Shown here: piece by piece, positions 40,835 through 50,864 of the stretch | Position numbering within the stretch: the stretch's first letter is position 1 | Layout of the letters: each line of letters begins with the position of its first letter | DNA from: Varroa destructor | Taxonomy: Eukaryota; Arthropoda; Arachnida; Mesostigmata; Varroidae | Assembly (NCBI RefSeq): GCF_002443255.2 | Contig: NW_019211454.1 | Coordinates: 25,310,782 to 25,374,781 of the forward strand | Direction: 5' to 3' | Length of the DNA stretch: 64,000 nt | Made by a program: the position numbers and the translations under genes | The notes under the pieces: model-generated | Database searches by the model: none | Told to the model about the DNA's origin: nothing | What the model saw: only the letters and a program-made list of their open reading frames with translations

Positions 40835-41054
40835 GAATTGTTATGAAAAAAAAAACAAGTTTTGCAACTATTAATAGTAACCGTTATTGTTTTTCTGACG
40901 TTTAACGTTATAGCATCATTTTGGAAAAAACTTCCAGTAACATCTGTCAGTAAAATCTGCTACACTGATCTGGTACTCATACCCGTGGAGAAATCCTACG
41001 ATCGATGTATTATGACAATGTCAATGCAGAGAATTGTATGAAAAAAAAAAACAA
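40835..41054 (-). repeat. Repeated U-rich element in the presumed CELF 3' UTR
   Basis: Two near-identical blocks, 40835-40857 and 41031-41054, share a core that on the minus (mRNA) strand reads TTGT, about ten T residues, then CATA and CAATTC. They are about 196 nt apart, and the second begins some 50 nt after the stop codon. U-rich and UGU-containing 3' UTR elements are classical targets of CELF/Bruno and ELAV-type proteins. Self-regulation is an inference, not shown. Confidence 0.5.
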
Positions 41055-41101
41055 CCGTTATATATGTTGTTTTCTTATGCTCTGTCTGATTGATTCTTGT
41101 C

Positions 41102-41335
41102 TCAGTAACGTTGCTGATCAGGTCGTTTTGATCGTTTAAGCTGCACCTTGAGTCGCTTGGCGCCGATCTGGAACCCGTTTAATGCTTTGATAGCCGCCTG
41201 TGCGTTAATAGCGTTCGAATACGATACGAAGCCGAAACACTTGGAGAGTTGTGTGTGTTTATCAATAAACACCTTAGCTGAGATCACCTCGCCGAACGGC
41301 ATGAACAGCTGCACCATGTCGCTATCAGAGAAGTC
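41102..41335 (-). CDS. CELF/Bruno-family protein, terminal exon (most of RRM3)
   Basis: This is the last coding exon: 77 codons plus TGA. It starts right after an acceptor ending TTTACAG, in phase 0, exactly matching the donor of the previous coding exon. It reads [17 protein letters not shown], then [15 protein letters not shown], the RNP1 octamer KCFGFVSY, the helix-2 segment [14 protein letters not shown], and the family-typical tail [11 protein letters not shown] followed by RPDQQRY. This is the diagnostic third RRM of CUGBP/ELAV-like (CELF, Bruno) proteins, which bind GU/UGU-rich RNA and control alternative splicing, translation and decay. The aromatic RNP1 residues are kept. The end after KRSK is slightly longer than in many relatives. 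The subfamily cannot be decided without the first two RRMs. Confidence 0.96.
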   Translation of the reverse strand, partial: DFSDSDMVQLFMPFGEVISAKVFIDKHTQLSKCFGFVSYSNAINAQAAIKALNGFQIGAKRLKVQLKRSKRPDQQRY

Positions 41336-42862
41336 CTGTAAACATCAACATGATAACAAACACAGATGCATATGCATAATTGTAGAATGATGACCACATG
41401 AGGGCCATATTGTGTTTGTTAGATTAGATATGGTTGTATGTTTACCGCGAGTGACCAGTATTTGAATGATCGATCAATACGTTAGGATAGAATACAGCTG
41501 TTTAGTATCAGCTTTTACTATTCATGGCATGGTCAGATGCTAGGCTAGGCTGATCATACTAACTGCTACACTGTTTAAAGCGGGAACGAAAGATATTCTC
41601 TGATCTTCTATGGTTAACTGTTCCAGCCATTATATCGCTATTTACTATTCACTGCCGAGGTTATTGCACTACAATGCCACATCTCTTGGCGCGATTTGAG
41701 GTGTCACAGGACGCAACCTCACAGATTATCTAGGGTCTGCAAAATCGCTCTAATGCCTTCATGCGTTAACTACAACTTTTCGGCCGTTCGATAGACCGAT
41801 AGGACTGACACGCATCTGGGCGATTGCAAATTCGTGTTAACTTTCACGTTCTGTATATGGGGCATTGCCGTACTACTGGTTTCGGCCAACTTCATTCCTG
41901 CCTTAAAGATGACCCTATCTTGTGACAAAACTAGCATGTAGGATTTCTCCCCATTAAAGTTGTGGGCTAATTGCGATCAAATCCATACGAAAACGGCTCT
42001 GGTAGTGGCTTGTGCGTAAACTTGGTAACCACAATCGTAACCTGCGTAAGGGATAGATGCGCGTGCACCCCAGTGATAGAGGCTAACAGCCCGGGGTTTC
42101 ATCTATTTATCACAAATTATTGTATTGATATAGGCTTGTATTAGACAACAAATGCCCGACCCGAATGAAATAACCTTAATATCAGTAATATCAGCCGAAT
42201 ATGCGTTCGCCAGAGACAACTAAAAGATGGACACCTATTAATTAGCCTTTATTACTGTGGAACGTCTAACTGTGACATCGAGCTAACGGTTACTTGTAAG
42301 AGTCGCCTCTTAACTTAACTCTTTAAAATTAGGCGGTGGTCCGGAAATACGTCTTACTGCTACAAAAAGATACAATCGAGAATACGCACTTAACGCTTAC
42401 ATACGATAAATAAAGTCCCAGAAAAAGAGTAGGCGGCACAGAGGCACGACCCGTGGCAACCGATAACGCAAGTTGGTGAAAGTTTCTAAAAATTGAATTG
42501 TGTCACTCTTTGTCTGTGTATATCTCTACGTGGACATATGTGTGGATGGGTTTGTGGCCAACGTTGTTAGCATCGCCCATTTTTTACTTTGGCCCGTCCA
42601 TAGCAAACGACGCTCTTGTCTCGACTGCTACATGCAACGCGGAACGTAACAGCGACAATGCTATAAAATTTCGACGAACCCTTAACTGAGTTGTGATCGC
42701 ATGGCAACAACAAAACGGCAAGGTTTTGCTGCGTCGGTACGCTGATGTTGCCATCTTCACAGTAAAGGCTGGTCGCTGGCTAGATTCCGGCATGTCTACG
42801 AAAGTGAGTATATATAATATACGTGAGTGTCAATGATGTTTTTGCTCTTAGTCATTACCTAC

Positions 42863-43002
42863 CTGTGGTAGATGGTAGATGAACAGGTTGGAGCCTTCAG
42901 GTCCTTCAATCTGTTTGCCGGCCGGGTTGTTGAGCGATGCGAGATGGTGGGCGAGCGCAGGCGGGATCTGCTGTTGGTATTTTGATGGTAGCGACAAGGA
43001 AT
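42863..43002 (-). CDS. CELF/Bruno-family protein, penultimate exon (start of RRM3)
   Basis: A 140-nt exon: two bases of a split codon plus 46 codons. The acceptor has a good pyrimidine tract ending GTGGCAG, and the donor after CAG is GTAGGT. It reads SLSLPSKYQQQIPPALAHHL, then the hallmark KQIEGPEGSNLFIYHLPQ. The phrase GPEGSNLFIYHLPQ is the signature entry into CELF RRM3 and carries RNP2 (LFIYHL). The domain is completed by the next exon (41335-41102) after an intron of about 1.5 kb. It needs an upstream exon ending one base into a codon, which the 44253-44029 form of the preceding exon supplies. Confidence 0.95.
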
Positions 43003-43896
43003 CTGCCACAGCGAAAAGTAGAGAAGGTGTGGAAAGCAAGTAAGCGGCAATACAACGATGGAAAGTCGAAATGTACCAACTGTGTAACGACGGTAGCAGC
43101 GAACCGTACTATCTACGGCAGTAATCTCACTGACGGTAAAAGAAAGAGCCTTAAAGAGCAACCAATCGTCTCATGTAATGCCTAAAGGTAGTCCCGGACA
43201 TAAAGCTTGAAGCCTTTCATTCAACAGTATTATACGAGCGGTAGCAACAAACGAGCGGTAGCATCGCCTTCACTGGTAAAGCACAAGTAACTACTACCAA
43301 TGACAGATGTGCTGGCTACTAGCTTTTGGTCTCTTCTCTTTTCTAGAAAAGAGAACTGCAACGCTCTAGTGCCCTCAAGTGCGCCATGGCTTACTGAAAC
43401 CTATGCTTAGATTCGATTGAGTATGGGTCGTAGTGATCGTAATAGTGGAAATGCCACTGCACGACCGTCACGCGGAGTTCACTCAGTATGGCGTGCACTC
43501 AAGATGCAACTCGTTGTTATTGTCCGCGCCTGTGGCTGCCGCTGCTACAACGTTAGTTGCTACGGGTGGCAGTAGCATCCTACGGTGTCATAAATCTGGG
43601 CACAGACAATCTAACGTGAAACTAGAGCCTTTATTTATAAAGAGAAGGCATTGGCTTGGTACTCCCAATAGTTCTCGATAACGAGAGTCATCAGCGATAG
43701 CTGCTACGGCTAGACTTTTATTTACCGAGATGTGACGAAACCTAGGCTAAGGGCGGCCTTTCGAGCGGTATAACTCGATTAAAGCAATAGTATTTTATTA
43801 TGACTGAATAGGAGACAGCAGTAATAGTAATAAAGATGATAATAATAAAAATAACAGCACTGGTTGGCAAAACGGAAACGGAATGGCATTATAATA

Positions 43897-43922
43897 ATTT
43901 TTTTTTATATTATAAAAAAATT
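43897..43922. repeat. AT-only palindrome in a CELF intron
   Basis: The pattern AATTTTTTT-TATA-T-TATA-AAAAATT forms a near-perfect hairpin about 50 nt downstream of the strong GTAAGA donor at 43970 (minus strand). It lies in the intron before the RRM3 exons. It could influence donor choice there, but it may be simple AT-rich drift. Confidence 0.65.
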
Positions 43923-44028
43923 AGCTTCCTTCATTCACATTTTGTTATTGCAGTGTCATGAAAATCTTACGTGCAATTGTTGAGTAACTCATGATGGATA
44001 AGAAGGTAAGGATTCCATGCATACAAAC

Positions 44029-44253
44029 CATTTTGCTGCGATGACATTGTACTGCTGGGTCGATAATGGTGAGGCTGAGGCGCTACTGGTACACCACATG
44101 TAGGCATACCGCCAAGGCTGACTGGTGGCGTGGGCTGCGTAGAACCTATCAGCTGGCCCAACAGATTGTTTACGAGCAGTTGGCCAGGCCCAGCAGGTAC
44201 GCCCCGAACGTTCTGGACAGATGGACCCCCGGTCATGCCCAGCCTGCCTGTAC
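44029..44253 (-). CDS. CELF/Bruno-family protein, linker exon (two possible 3' ends)
   Basis: The acceptor ends CCTTTTAG. The two leading bases GT complete a glycine codon begun by the exon at 44564-44510. It reads TGRLGMTGGPSVQNVRGVPA, then GPGQLLVNNLLGQLIGS, a Pro/Gly-rich stretch, and ends near STMSSQQN. Two donors are possible. GTTTGT at 44028 leaves one base, which fits the next known exon and gives ...SSQQND-SLSLPSK. The stronger GTAAGA at 43970 extends the exon to 43971 (adding GLYAWNPYLLIHHELLNNC) but leaves two bases, which does not fit exon 43002-42863 without another exon between. Low-complexity Gly/Pro/Gln/Ser-rich sequence is usual in the long divergent linker between RRM2 and RRM3 of CELF proteins. 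Confidence 0.75.
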
Positions 44254-44509
44254 CTAAAAGGTCGTTTGCTTTCGTTAAGCTTCAGTGCTGAAAGGTTGCT
44301 TGTGTCATGTGATCTCGCTGGTTTATCAATATCTGTATTGTAATCACATCGTGGCATGTATGAAACGGCAGCTCACAATGGATGCTGCGGCGGAAATTGC
44401 GCATAATATGTCTCTGTGTGTGCGACGTCGTGAATTGTGATCTTGCCTATTAGATACTATATTTTGTAGGCTGCCACTAAAGTTGTTAGATGTATAAGCG
44501 TAAACCCAC

Positions 44510-44564
44510 CGATTGGATTTGGCTGCTGGACGTTTCCTGGAACCTGGTACATATTGCACGCCAC
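44510..44564 (-). CDS. CELF/Bruno-family protein, small linker exon
   Basis: A 55-nt exon between an acceptor ending TGCCTTCAG and a GTGGGT donor. It reads VACNMYQVPGNVQQPNPI and leaves one base (G) that makes a glycine codon with the next exon. It enters in phase 0, matching the exon 45451-45056. Its Asn/Gln/Pro composition is CELF-linker-like. Phase agreement on both sides is the main evidence, because the exon is short and has no domain of its own. Confidence 0.7.
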
Positions 44565-44878
44565 CTGAAGGCAAAGACGAAGTACACGCAGATTAGAAAA
44601 GGGTAAGATAAAAGTGAGGTCAACTGCGGCAGTGTTGAGAGAGCTTCAAGCTGACGCTTTCTCAGGGCCGGTACAGCAAGCCATGGTTCGAGGGATCAGG
44701 ACTGCAACTTTCGATAGCTGCAACCGCAGAGGAGAAGCCCCATCTCACAGGATTTCCCCATTGCATCCTTACCCCGCTCCAGCTGGGTCTTCGTTGCTCT
44801 TTGGGTTCTTGGATCTCTTTTGCTCCTCTTCCGCCTGTCCGTCGCTTTAACGAGTCCATCGTTGATCATGCTGACTGA

Positions 44879-44893
44879 CCCCCCCCCCCCCCC
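44879..44893. repeat. Run of 15 C residues inside a CELF intron
   Basis: A perfect poly-C run (poly-G on the transcribed-sense minus strand) in the 491-bp intron between exons 45451-45056 and 44564-44510. Long G runs in pre-mRNA can form structure and act as intronic splicing elements; here this is only a possibility. It is also a likely site of sequencing or assembly length error. Confidence 0.85.
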
Positions 44894-45055
44894 TTCTTCT
44901 TTCTGGTAGCCTTGGCTGATTTTTACTTGCCTTTTGCTAACACACTATATCTTAGCTTTCTATGAACAACGAGAGCTCTCTCAATGTTGGCCTTCAGTCT
45001 ATCGATTTGTCAGTTGGCTTATAGTACCTAACGTCGCCAGCCTAACTTTGTTTAC

Positions 45056-45451
45056 CTCGGATGCTGAAGGTTGTGCAGCTAGGACACTCTGTTGAACGCC
45101 GAACTGCGAGTTTGCCGCCGTGCTAGCACTTAAATTGGTGACGAGACTTTGGACAATTTGCTGCTCGAGTCGATTGGCAATACCGCTGATGAGGCTCTTG
45201 GCGATATGGCCCTGCAGCTGCTTCGTAAGTGCCTCCTTTAGCTCGAGGCTCTTGGCTGCGGCCTTCAGCTTACGTTTGAGTCTTCGGCTGGCCACGTATG
45301 TGCTGACGAGACTAGCATTTCCTCCGCGGGTCCTCACGTCCTTGTCCGACGAAGGGCTACGAGGTGGTGGACTCTGTGGAGATTCGATGACCGTCATCTT
45401 GTGCTGCGTCATCTCTAGACCTTCTGTAACGCACGTGTCCGCTTCAGATTC
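45056..45451 (-). CDS. CELF/Bruno-family protein, large linker exon with a basic helical segment
   Basis: A 396-nt exon (132 codons, phase 0 at both ends). It has a good acceptor ending CACCTTGTAG and a GAG/GTAAAC donor. It begins ESEADTCVTEGLEMTQHK, continues through a Pro/Ser-rich stretch (ESPQSPPPRSPSSDKD), then a basic region SRRLKRKLKAAAKS. About 45 residues of predicted helix follow (KEALTKQLQGHIAKSLISG and NRLEQQIVQSLV), ending in a Ser/Ala/Gln-rich tail. It is linked to the RRM3 exons by strand, phase and spacing only. The basic-helical part is not something I recognise from CELF linkers, so it may be a lineage-specific insertion. The chance that it belongs to another transcript is small but real. 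Internal ATG codons exist, but the open frame before them argues for an internal exon. Confidence 0.65.
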
Positions 45452-46361
45452 CTACAAGGTGGCACAAAAAGAGTTCAAGGCTTACAATCAATATAAGGAT
45501 GTTTTTCAACCTAATATAGTGTGCAACTCTTTACGAACGTTCTGGACGATACGAATAGTGGCACCGGTTGTACGATACTTCTCTGTATATATATTCTGCC
45601 TTCCTATACCTATTTATTGTGATACGCACACTGGCCAAGATTCTTCCAGATATGTACAGAACTTGTACATCGTGCAATCAGCCAGACATGCTCTCCCAGT
45701 GACTTATAGCAGTAAGATTCCGTAAACTAGTTTTTCTGCACGGAGATCACAGAGGTGGCCATGAGAGCCACCAAATATTATCAGAAAACAACATAAATCT
45801 CCGTCTTTCGATGCCCTAGGCTTAATTGGTCGTCATCTCAAGTTTCTAGTGGTACAGCCAATCACATATTCATTACGCGGCGACTCAGTCGTTGTTAGAA
45901 GGTTTTCTTTATTTTTTTTTTATACTCGCGCTGTTCCTATCCGGTTCCCTCTCTGGACTCGCTAGATTGTGAGTCTCTCGGTCGGTCAGAGGCTCGTGCT
46001 TTATACCTTGTGTGTGCCAGTCTCCTCGTCGGCGTCCGTTCACCGTTCACAGTGCCTAGTCAAGACTAGATCCATTCGAAAGCTTCCTCTGTAGTTTCTC
46101 CTTTGCTCCTTCTTCCTTTTGATCATTTGCGTGGTGTCAAAATGAAAGCTCAGCGAGTACACATATTGAATACACACATACTCCATCGTCGCTAATGGCG
46201 TTGTCGTTAGTGATTGGCTGTGCGTGCTTTCGACGAGTTCATCTCTGCGAGCTAGACACACGCTGTGCCCGGACAAAGAGTGGGCGGGTTGTTATGATCG
46301 AGTGTGACCGACTCCTGACACCCGCAACCGCTAGGCGCACGCTTGGTTTGCAGGCCTATGT

Positions 46362-46452
46362 AGGCCGGCTAGTACGATGGTTAGGGCGCTCCGCCAGAGA
46401 GCCTTGCATCGACAAAACAAAAGACCTCCGCTCGACTCGTAGAGGTTGGCAC
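46362..46452 (+). mobile_element. tRNA-like (SINE-type) sequence
   Basis: GGCTAGTACGATGGTTAGGGC contains TAGTACGATGG, an excellent pol III A box, and looks like the D-arm of many tRNA-derived SINE heads. GCGCTCCGCC follows as a possible anticodon 5' stem. About 60 bases further, GCTCGACTCG resembles a B box with one change. Stems are decayed, so it is more likely an old SINE than a working tRNA. Confidence 0.4.
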
Positions 46453-49400
46453 TGGTCGTTGTCAGTTCTTTGAATACTCGTTGAAGACAGGGAGGTACGC
46501 TCTTTGCTCGACATGGCGTACCTCGTCTCTCGCTAATCCTCACCACGGAAGGAGCGTGCGGTCGACATCACAAAACCCTACTCTCCTCATTGTGTCCTGG
46601 ATTTTTCTTTAGTTTATCCGTTCTACCTCCTGTCTTTATCCACTGACTACGACCTACATACGGTCCTGACACACCACATAAAGTCTTCGTTGGACAGCTC
46701 TCTCTACAGCGCAGACTGCCTTGACGAATTTACAATATATATATATATATATACACATACAGAGACTAGAAGAATGCTACATATAGCAGTGGTCGAAAAG
46801 AAATCACTGGACCGCAAACGAGTTCACATCAACAAATAAACTCATAACTGATAATTACGGTTGTTCGACCTAACGACCATTTTAAGTTCATTTGTTATTT
46901 TCATAAATTTACATGTTTTTATGTATCGTAATATTAATTCTAGTATGCACGGCGCGCTTTTAAATGGAAAAGACATCTGGCAGTGGATACCGATAACCAA
47001 AAGTTTTTACTTTCACAAAAATAGGACGCGTTCCCTTTGTGGGATAGCAGAGCGCGGAACTGTGGCAAAATCAGCCTGGTCAATGAAACTATAGAATGTT
47101 TCTATAGCAAAGTTGCGACGGATACCGAGGCGTATGTTTATGGTGATTATATGACCGTAGCTTGCTATGTTAAGTAGCCAGAAAGCAGACACTGAATGGA
47201 TCTGCAGATGCCTCACAAGTATATTTAATGGTCAGACGTCTGGCGATTCACTGTTTACTGCTTCGTTGGTTATTGCAACGAACAGATGGTGAATCAATTC
47301 CGTAGTTCGGCCAGTTGGCTCGCCCCGAGCAATTACGGCAGCGTCGGTAGCATTACCCCTACCTGTTATATTTCCACTCCGCGTGTTTCTCTCGATTTGA
47401 AAAATTTTACCACATACATAATTTTCTCGTAACAAGGTAACTTCACGCGGACATTATACTCGAGCTTTAGGGGCAATTATGTGAAGAGATGGACAATAGC
47501 AGCATCGATTTAGAGCAGAGTGAGTTATTCGTTCTTCGAAGTGTCGAAGGGATAAGATACTGTACGCTATGAAAAGATCAGCCTTATTGTACCCGCAACA
47601 CATACAAGGTGCTTCAAATGCCTGTGCTATTTATATCTCGTTAATGATAGTAAAAGTAAAAGCATACAGCTGTTAAGGCAATAAGAAACATAGCGATCCC
47701 TTAGGTTCGGCCAACTGACCCGCCAAAATCGGCATTTTGGATCCGCTATACGAGTACTGCTACCTGGTTGTGGTCATTTTCGATCTAAAACCCTCAATTC
47801 CTTCTGTTTCAATATTCTTTCGCATCGTATCCACAGACCTTTATACATGCATGCGTCCGTGCGGGTCCATTGAGCAATGTGAAAAGTGTAGTTCATGTCG
47901 TAGACAGTTACAGACAGATGACGATAGGTTAGCATTTTCGTTCATCCCCTATTGTACCTACATATCTATGTATAAGATGTATACTTAACGCTTCTGCTTA
48001 TAGACGTTTGGCAATCGGCCAATATAGGCAAGCTCGGTAGCTAGCGCAGCAGAGAAATAGGCGGCAAACGCAAAAATTACGCGAGCTTAAAAACTGTAGT
48101 AGATAGTATACTATGCCCTTATAACGTGTTCACGTAAATGCAAATGACGGTTTATTCACAGACAGCGGGGCTGGTTGGACACTCGTTGTAATAGAAGCTG
48201 ATCGTAATAGTAGTAGTTAGTGGCCCTGCTAGTTCGTTCGCACTGTCAAAGTGCAGCTTGAAAATTTTATGTCGTTATAGCATCCGGAGTCCTGCAACTG
48301 ACTTCATCATGATACAGCTGAGGCGCAACGCTGATAATGAACGTTTGAATGTAAGGCTATTTGGTCAGTTCGTGGCTGTGGATCTCTCGCGGACTGGACG
48401 AAAAATGGAAAAGGACGCTTTAAAATAGTGCGCGCGTGATAATCTCGCCGTGCGTAAGCGTGCGAGGGTCGACACTTGGGCACGTTGAGCTGTTACTTTC
48501 ATTTCACGCTATAATGCAGTCTCATACGCATAATTCATTTGAGTAAAAAACAAAAGAGGCTACATTATCAATTAGCTACACAAAATTGCGAGGCAGGAGT
48601 GTAATTTAAAAAGCCATAAGAGACTACCAGTAGTACGCCAACAATACATGAAAGCCTGTTTGTTCGACTGTACTTTTCTGTTGGTCATGTGGTGGCGAGT
48701 TCTTTTTGTGCCGCCTAATAGCAACAGAAGATCTTATATTTATATAAGGTCACTGTATCAACACGTACGCAGAGCTGCACTGAAACCGATACGGGAATCG
48801 CAAGAAGTGATTGGGGCCTAAGCGGCAAACAACGGTGGAGCTCAAGTGAAAAATGAAGTACCGGACAAATCACACTAGAACTCCTTATCTTCGTGAAACC
48901 TCCATGGCTACGGACTAAGTGTGGTTCCTCACGCGCACAGTCACGCTATAGCTCACTTATAAATGGAGTATAGCCGACAAATCTCACGGAAGCCACGTCA
49001 TTTTGTGAACTCTTTCAGTGCATTCAACGCTCACAGTGTTCGGTAGGCAGAGCAATAGCCTTTGCTCGACGGTAGCGTAGCAGCTTAGCTGCGTACTATG
49101 TTTTTGCGAACTCAACGGCAACTGGCGCTGATAACCGGCAAAAACGACAAAGGAAGTCGTCGCTCGCTATTATTAAATGTTCGGTCCTTACTCGATTATT
49201 GCTGATGACGTCTCGTCTTTTAGTCAGCAGTTGCCCTTTCCGTTAACAAGTGGCCCCATGGACAAACTGACTGTAGTGAAACGAACAGGCCGGCCGGATC
49301 GGTCCAACTACTGAAAGAACGTAACAGTAATAACATGCTTCCCTATTTGGTAAGAAAGGTGGTACGGTTTGAGGGTAAGGGGCGTCCGTCTTACGCTCGA

Positions 49401-49989
49401 ATCGCCATGTGCAGGACGACACGGTGCCGTAGAGGTTATGTTAGCTGTCAGTCCATAATTTATAATCGAGTGGTAAATATTTAGTCAACACGAGGCTTTT
49501 TTCCATTCCCCTATTATGCAGCACTGACTGTAATTGCAGCAAAGGCGCTGACTGGCCCTTTATTTTTCGATTCAACATATAGCGCTATAGTGCTAAATTC
49601 GACGGCCTTTTATCGTTCAAGTATTCTTACTACATTTTCTCATAGCGAGACGACAAACACAATGCAATGAGTACCTAATGAAGAGCGGCTTACCTGAACT
49701 GCTAGCGACACTGCTTGAATACTTACTGCGAACGCATCGAGACGTAATACTTTTTTATGAAATTTCAACTCGATTTGAAGTTTAAAGCTAAGGGAAGTTA
49801 AAGCTAAGATACATACGTTTTCCACCTAACGCTTTGTTCGGCGAGGCCAACTGCTTATCGTATTATGGGTTTGATTACAGCGCGAGGACAAAAAGGCAAA
49901 AGTACCCAGGGGGTAGTAAGTTGTGCCTGAAGTTTAACTTTGGTATAATTACGTTGGCTATGTAACGGGCAAGTAATTGAATACATTCT

Positions 49990-50050
49990 CGTCACAATGA
50001 TTAGCACGCTCGCTTATTGACAACAAACGATGGGTTCGAGGGGGACATTC
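49990..50050 (+). mobile_element. tRNA-like (SINE-type) sequence with near-perfect B box
   Basis: GTCACAATGATTAGCACGC resembles the A box and D-arm of Asn-type tRNAs, and GGGTTCGAGG about 30 bases later is nearly a perfect B box. The spacing matches a tRNA. The anticodon arm and acceptor stem do not pair, so it is read as a tRNA-derived SINE head or tRNA pseudogene. Confidence 0.45.
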
Positions 50051-50240
50051 ACTCATAAATCATCTGTTTAGTACCATGTACTAGATGCGTAAGATTTATT
50101 TCGTCCTCACCTTTCGCAAAGGTAAATCGGGGAGGCCTAAAGTTAAAGAAGCGACCACTATATCTGATGCGTTGCGTCGCTGAGTACCGGACTTGGTCCG
50201 TCTTACACTTTTAAGAAAAAGGAGAGAAAAAAGGGACAGA

Positions 50241-50262
50241 AAGAGAGAGAGAGAGAGAGAGA
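50241..50262. repeat. GA dinucleotide repeat
   Basis: About ten GA copies in a purine-rich stretch. In arthropods GAGA runs can bind GAGA-factor-like proteins near promoters, but nothing else here suggests a promoter. Confidence 0.8.
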
Positions 50263-50727
50263 TGAAAACAGCCATACAGGGAGAAATAGAGCTTTAGTGG
50301 TATCGAAGTAGTGGTGACAGGGATATCTCGAGGCAAGAAGCATTATGGCACCTTGGTTAGCTTGACGGCATCAAATGAGCAATCGACAACAACGTAAGAC
50401 GCTGTCATCACCCTCGTTTCTGCGACTCAATCTTTCTCGATAATCTCCGTCATCCCTTCTAAGCGCATACATATATTTGTGAGACCCCCTTACTTTTGCA
50501 GGACTTTCGCTTGAGGGTAAGGAGGTGAAAAGGATAAAAAAATTCAGGACGAGAAACCCTTTGGTTTGCCGGTTTATTCCGGAAGCCCTTTCTGGAAACT
50601 TTTCTCCTTCTTGTAACCCGGCCTTACGCTGCCACTACTTGCTACCGGGTACGTGCCTACGTACCGCCGCAGCATGTACGTAAAAGCTACCTACGCAGCC
50701 TGTCCTGTAGGGGATAGCACCATCCAC

Positions 50728-50864
50728 CTTCGTTAAAGTCGCATTGCGGGTCTGTCCGTCCTTCTCATCTTTTCTGCCGGCTCGTGTCTTTGCTGCCTGT
50801 TCGGATGACTGTCCCTTTGTCTCTCCTGACGAAGTGGAGTAGATTCCGTTTTCGAAAGAGCTAC
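50728..50864 (-). CDS. Weak candidate upstream exon, possibly of the CELF-family gene
   Basis: On the minus strand the acceptor ends CTTGCTGGCAG, and 45 codons follow up to a GTGGAT donor after AAG. It reads SSFENGIYSTSSGETKGQSS, then EQAAKTRAGRKDEKDGQTR, and ends NATLTK. It leaves in phase 0, compatible with the exon starting at 45451, and its Ser/Gln/Lys-rich content fits a disordered linker. No domain is present and the donor is ordinary, so it may be a chance frame. Confidence 0.2.

Larger units (their letters stand above)
45452..50727. other. Probable long intron or 5' flank of the CELF-family gene
   Basis: No exon could be supported here. If the exon at 45451-45056 is internal, this would be intron. 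It contains two tRNA-like relics (46362-46452, 49990-50050), a TA run at 46736-46752 and a GA repeat to the right at 50241-50262. Exons for RRM1 and RRM2 were looked for by their conserved RNP motifs and not found. Confidence 0.5.

Noticed and set aside
45120..45725. 201-codon plus-strand frame
   Set aside because: It is the antisense shadow of the minus-strand linker exon at 45451-45056, which has good splice sites and phase agreement.
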